Positions 6,826-9,420 of a stretch of 9,420 bases of DNA are shown piece after piece. Numbering within the stretch: position 1 is the stretch's first letter; each line of letters begins with the position of its first letter. The translations under genes and the position numbers were made by a program. Origin of the DNA: an uncultured Collinsella sp. (GTDB lineage Bacteria; Actinomycetota; Coriobacteriia; Coriobacteriales; Coriobacteriaceae); contig CABRZC010000076.1 in the NCBI GenBank assembly GCA_902475375.1, positions 1 through 9,420 on the forward strand, given 5' to 3'. The notes under the pieces were generated by a model. The model made no database searches and was not told where the DNA came from. It saw only the letters and a program-made list of their open reading frames with translations.

Positions 6826-7346
6826 CAGTATCCGGTTCCTCTCTGTTGATAGAACTCGCCACCGGTAAGCGCCCGGGTGCGGCTGAGGTTTACGTGGCAG
6901 ATGGCGCAAGCCAGGGCATCGGCGGCATGGTCGGGATGCGGGTCGTGATCGAGTTGCGTGAGCGTACGGACCATATACGCGACCTGTCGTTTGTCCGCGG
7001 CGCCGGTGCCCACAACAGCCTGCTTGATCTGCATGGGCGTGTACTCGCCAATCTCGAGCGCGCATTCCGAAAGCGCCACGAGTGCAGCACCGCGGGCATG
7101 CGCCGTAGGGATAGCCGAGCGAACGTTGGCGCCAAAGTAAATGCTCTCGATAGCAGCGGTATCGGGGCGGTAGCGCTCTACGACACCCTTGAGGTCGCGG
7201 GCGATATGCGACAGGCGCACCGCGAGCGGGCTTCCGGCACTGGTCTCAATACAGCCGTAGGCACGACAGCGAACCTCTCCGCGCCGTTCCTCAATAATCC
7301 CCCAACCCGTATGGGCCAAACCGGGGTCGATACCCAAAATGACCAA
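6825..7346 (-). CDS. ruvC: Crossover junction endodeoxyribonuclease RuvC
   Basis: RuvC is the dimeric Mg2+-dependent resolvase that nicks Holliday junctions symmetrically. The 173-residue protein starts VILGIDPGLAHTGWG, with the RNase-H-fold catalytic residues D7, E67 (AAIESIYF), H140 and D143 (DHAADALACAICH). The late pair is HxxD, as in Thermus RuvC, rather than DxxD as in E. coli. The start codon is TTG at 7346: no ATG or GTG lies nearby in frame, the family N-terminus aligns exactly here, and a strong GGAGG lies 5 bases upstream. It is the first gene of ruvCAB. It ends in a TGATG overlap with ruvA. Its promoter region contains a LexA box. Confidence 0.97.
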   Translation of the reverse strand: MVILGIDPGLAHTGWGIIEERRGEVRCRAYGCIETSAGSPLAVRLSHIARDLKGVVERYRPDTAAIESIYFGANVRSAIPTAHARGAALVALSECALEIGEYTPMQIKQAVVGTGAADKRQVAYMVRTLTQLDHDPHPDHAADALACAICHVNLSRTRALTGGEFYQQRGTGY

Positions 7347-7402
7347 GCCGACCTCCCCTCGTCTTTTGCCAAGCGTAAGGCAAGGCCCCGCGCATCATTC
7401 AC

Positions 7403-7421
7403 GAACGTCTGTTCTAGAATA
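7403..7421 (-). promoter_or_regulatory. LexA (SOS) box and -10 of the ruvCAB promoter
   Basis: GAAC-GTCT-GTTC (7403-7414) is an exact match to the GAAC-N4-GTTC core of the LexA operator known from Bacillus and actinobacteria. On the minus strand, a TATTCT -10 (7416-7421) lies immediately upstream, so the box covers the probable transcription start about 60 bases before ruvC. A -35 near 7441-7446 (CTGACG) would need a long 19-base spacer and is uncertain. LexA repression with induction on DNA damage is the expected behaviour. Confidence 0.85.
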
Positions 7422-7482
7422 ACACAACGCCAGCCCCATACGTCAGCCGAGATTGAATTGTAGGTTGAGCATACGCAAGCGA

Positions 7483-7580
7483 GCGCCCGCCAGAGCGAGC
7501 AAGGTGCCTTGAAAGAGGAGGGCATTGACCTGGCGGTCATGCCCGACGATTGAAAGGCAGATTGCCGCTCTGGCGGGCGC
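7483..7580. other. 98-nt structured inverted-repeat element of unknown identity
   Basis: A 15-bp perfect inverted repeat (GCGCCCGCCAGAGCG at 7483-7497 and its complement at 7566-7580) encloses nested pairings. GCAA at 7499-7502 pairs with TTGC at 7562-7565, TGCCTT at 7505-7510 with AAGGCA at 7554-7559, and a 10-bp inner hairpin with a four-base loop spans 7520-7544 (GGGCA-t-TGACC / GGTCA-TGCCC). A purine-rich internal loop contains TTGAAAG twice (7509-7515 and 7550-7556). It starts 9 bases after the NAD synthetase-like stop codon. There is no U-tract on either strand, so it is not a standard terminator. It could be a 3'-UTR structure, a small RNA or a miniature repeat. No Rfam family was recognised. 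The pairing is seen directly; the role is unknown. Confidence 0.5.
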
Positions 7581-7588
7581 GCAGCGAC

Positions 7589-9420
7589 CTAGTTTTGAGA
7601 GAAGAATGGGAATTGCCTCGGATCCACCGGCGGATGCGGCATCGGACCACCCTGGGGCCCGCCCTGCGGTCCGCCCTGGCCGCCCATCATCTTTTCGATG
7701 GCGTCCTGGACCTCACCCTCAAACTTTTTCATGCCCTCATGCAGACGACGCTGACCGTCCTCAGAGCGCAGCTCTTCCATCTGCTCGGGCGAAATACCCA
7801 ACAGCTCGCCCAACAGGCCCATCATCTCGCCGCGCATACGGTCACTCGTATCGTCGTCGGCAAAGCGTCGCACCTCAGCGCGTGCCAGCGAATCAACCGT
7901 CATGCGCTCCTTGCCGTTGAGCCCCAGATCGGACCACGCAAGCATGTACGGCCAAGCGCGCTCGGCAAACGAACGAGCCGAGACGATCGGGGCCGTCGGT
8001 AGCATGCGACGAGCAGCCTCACCCTGGCGCACGAGCATCAGCAGCAGCGAGCAGGCCTCGGGCTTGGCGGCGGCCATCGGGATGTCGTCAAAGGGACGGC
8101 TGCGGTCCACGTGCGACTCAAGCGCACCATCGACCTCGCCCGGCTCAAGCCCGCCAAGCAGCTGCGCCGCGCGGTCGAGCATGTCGACCGGACCGTCAAG
8201 CGTCGAGAGTGCCTGAGCCAGCACGCGATCCATGCAATCCTCTACCGCGTTGAGCGTCACGAGCTCTTGGGGCACCACGGCCGAGGCACGGTTGCGCACG
8301 CGTGCCACAAACTCGAGCGTCGACAGATACACATCGCCAAAGGGCGCAAAGTCGCCCTGATAGCCGCCGGACAGCGCGGGCGCCGCCAATGCGTACTCAG
8401 TCTTGGAAAGCGGGCTCAACGCCATGGCGCCCAGCTCGAGCGCCGTATCCTCGAGCATCAGGCCCAGCGCGCGCGAACGCAGGCGTTCGGCATCGCCCGC
8501 CGACACGTCGCGATCGAGCACGCGCGCCGCATCCGGCGCATCGCGCTCGACGGTGCGAATGTGCAAGCGCTCGGCGATTGAGCGCACAGCAGAACAGCGG
8601 GCGGCCTCTGCCTCCTCCTGCGCCGGCGTAAAGATGCGATTGCGCCCCAGCACCAGGCCAATTACGTTACGCGGACCCAAGGCGTCGACGGCAAGCGCCG
8701 CCAACAGGGACGACGGCAGATCGCCCTCGAGCGCCACCACGGCACGCGAGGCGCCGCGGGCGCGGGCATTGTCGCGCACGGCAAGCACCAGCGCCTGCCA
8801 CAACCACTCCTCAGAGCGAAACTGGGGCAGCTCATGGTCCTCCAGGGCATCGAGCATCACGCCGCGCTGTATTTCCTGAACCAGCAGGCTCTCCTCAAAA
8901 CACGGCGCCTGGGCCACCACGCGGCCGCAATCGTCGAGCACAAACGACCCGCCGGTATACACCGACTCGTCATAGGCGCCGACCGGCGCCATGCAGGCAA
9001 ACCACACGCTGCGCTTGGAGGCGATCTTGCGGTAGGCACCGCTGCGCACGGCGGCGACGGCGGCGGTCTCGCGGTCGGTCATGTCAAACGCATTGAACTG
9101 AAAATAGGCAATGAGGTCGACGCCGGTCGGCAGCATCTCGAGCTCGCGATCCAGGTCAAACACCACAGCGATGCGCACGCCGTCCACGTCAAACACCGGA
9201 GGCGCCCAACGCGCGTCGTTGCTCTCGCCACGCTGCAGGGCGATACTTGCGCGCGCAGGCACCACGCGACCGTCTTTGAGCATCATGTAGTCAAGCAGGG
9301 GCTGACCCTCAAACGAAACCGCAGAGGGTACGATGCAGATCATGTCGAGCTCTTGGATGCGCTCGGCAACGCCCGTCAGACCCGTCAGCATATCGTGCTC
9401 AAAATCGGCAGCGCCCACCA
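7589..9420 (-). CDS. Degenerate glutamine-dependent NAD+ synthetase-like protein, partial (N-terminus off the right edge)
   Basis: The frame is open to the window edge; 609 residues are read from an in-frame GTG at 9418, which is unlikely to be the true start. Residues 1-185 follow the nitrilase (glutaminase) domain layout of NadE, including DESVYTGGSFVLDDCGRVVA. Residues about 205-495 follow the NAD synthetase domain (AVDALGPRNVIGLVL, LSKTEYALAAPALSGGYQGDFAPFGD). Key residues are missing. The P-loop SGGxDS reads EGDLPS (231-236). There is no lysine between 49 and 130 and no cysteine between 29 and 141, where the nitrilase Lys and Cys should be. A tail of about 110 residues adds helices and a GGQGGPQGGP stretch (579-592) not seen in NadE. 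The long intact frame argues for a maintained protein, probably non-catalytic or repurposed, rather than a pseudogene. It lies upstream of ruvCAB on the same strand. Confidence 0.8.
   Translation of the reverse strand, partial: VGAADFEHDMLTGLTGVAERIQELDMICIVPSAVSFEGQPLLDYMMLKDGRVVPARASIALQRGESNDARWAPPVFDVDGVRIAVVFDLDRELEMLPTGVDLIAYFQFNAFDMTDRETAAVAAVRSGAYRKIASKRSVWFACMAPVGAYDESVYTGGSFVLDDCGRVVAQAPCFEESLLVQEIQRGVMLDALEDHELPQFRSEEWLWQALVLAVRDNARARGASRAVVALEGDLPSSLLAALAVDALGPRNVIGLVLGRNRIFTPAQEEAEAARCSAVRSIAERLHIRTVERDAPDAARVLDRDVSAGDAERLRSRALGLMLEDTALELGAMALSPLSKTEYALAAPALSGGYQGDFAPFGDVYLSTLEFVARVRNRASAVVPQELVTLNAVEDCMDRVLAQALSTLDGPVDMLDRAAQLLGGLEPGEVDGALESHVDRSRPFDDIPMAAAKPEACSLLLMLVRQGEAARRMLPTAPIVSARSFAERAWPYMLAWSDLGLNGKERMTVDSLARAEVRRFADDDTSDRMRGEMMGLLGELLGISPEQMEELRSEDGQRRLHEGMKKFEGEVQDAIEKMMGGQGGPQGGPQGGPMPHPPVDPRQFPFFSQN

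Noticed and set aside
6826..7065. Upstream extension of ruvA to 7065
   Set aside because: It overlaps ruvC entirely, has no family similarity, and the ATG at 6825 gives the correct N-terminus and the stop-start overlap.
7443..7472. Nine-codon leader peptide (MLNLQFNLG) on the minus strand upstream of ruvC
   Set aside because: It has no convincing ribosome binding site and lies upstream of the probable ruvC transcription start, so it would not be on the ruv mRNA.
7467..7553. Protein-like reading (ALKEEGIDLAVMPDD, then stop) on the plus strand inside the structured element
   Set aside because: The frame is short, follows an in-frame stop at 7467, lacks an ATG start at its head, and is better explained by the base-pairing constraint; I cannot exclude a remnant of a coding sequence.

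Overview
The window is ordinary-looking chromosomal DNA from a GC-rich Gram-positive bacterium. Three things point to an actinobacterium, most likely a gut Coriobacteriia of the Collinsella type: strong G/C preference at third codon positions (which creates long mirror-image ORFs opposite the real genes), a LexA box of the GAAC-N4-GTTC type, and a ruvC-ruvA-ruvB operon next to formate-tetrahydrofolate ligase. The genus is inference; no rRNA or species marker is present. No tRNA, rRNA, transposase, prophage gene or CRISPR array was seen.

Layout, left to right. (1) 1-738, minus: the N-terminal part of a protein with two CxxC-x14-CxxC zinc ribbons, cut by the left edge. (2) 739-956: a divergent intergenic region with several short dyads. 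(3) 957-2138, plus: a cation diffusion facilitator (CDF) metal exporter with an N-D/D-D transport site. (4) 2157-3143, minus, convergent with the exporter: a single-pass membrane protein with a disordered N-terminus, a PASTA-like outer domain and a tandem heptad-repeat tail. (5) 3262-3298: intrinsic terminator of fhs. (6) 3324-4991, minus: fhs. (7) 5138-7346, minus: ruvC-ruvA-ruvB, tightly coupled, under a LexA-type promoter at 7403-7421. (8) 7483-7580: a long, nearly perfect inverted-repeat element with nested stems and no known identity. (9) 7589-9420, minus: a glutamine-dependent NAD+ synthetase-like protein, cut by the right edge, that has lost the recognisable catalytic residues of both enzymatic domains.

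How the genes work together. RuvA and RuvB form the Holliday-junction branch-migration motor and RuvC is the resolvase. The LexA box places all three under the SOS response. fhs lies 146 bp downstream on the same strand, has its own ribosome binding site and a plausible promoter, and supplies 10-formyl-THF to one-carbon metabolism. The other genes have no evident functional link to this pair of modules. The parts most worth following up are the degenerate NAD synthetase homologue, the structured element after it, and the repeat-bearing membrane protein.
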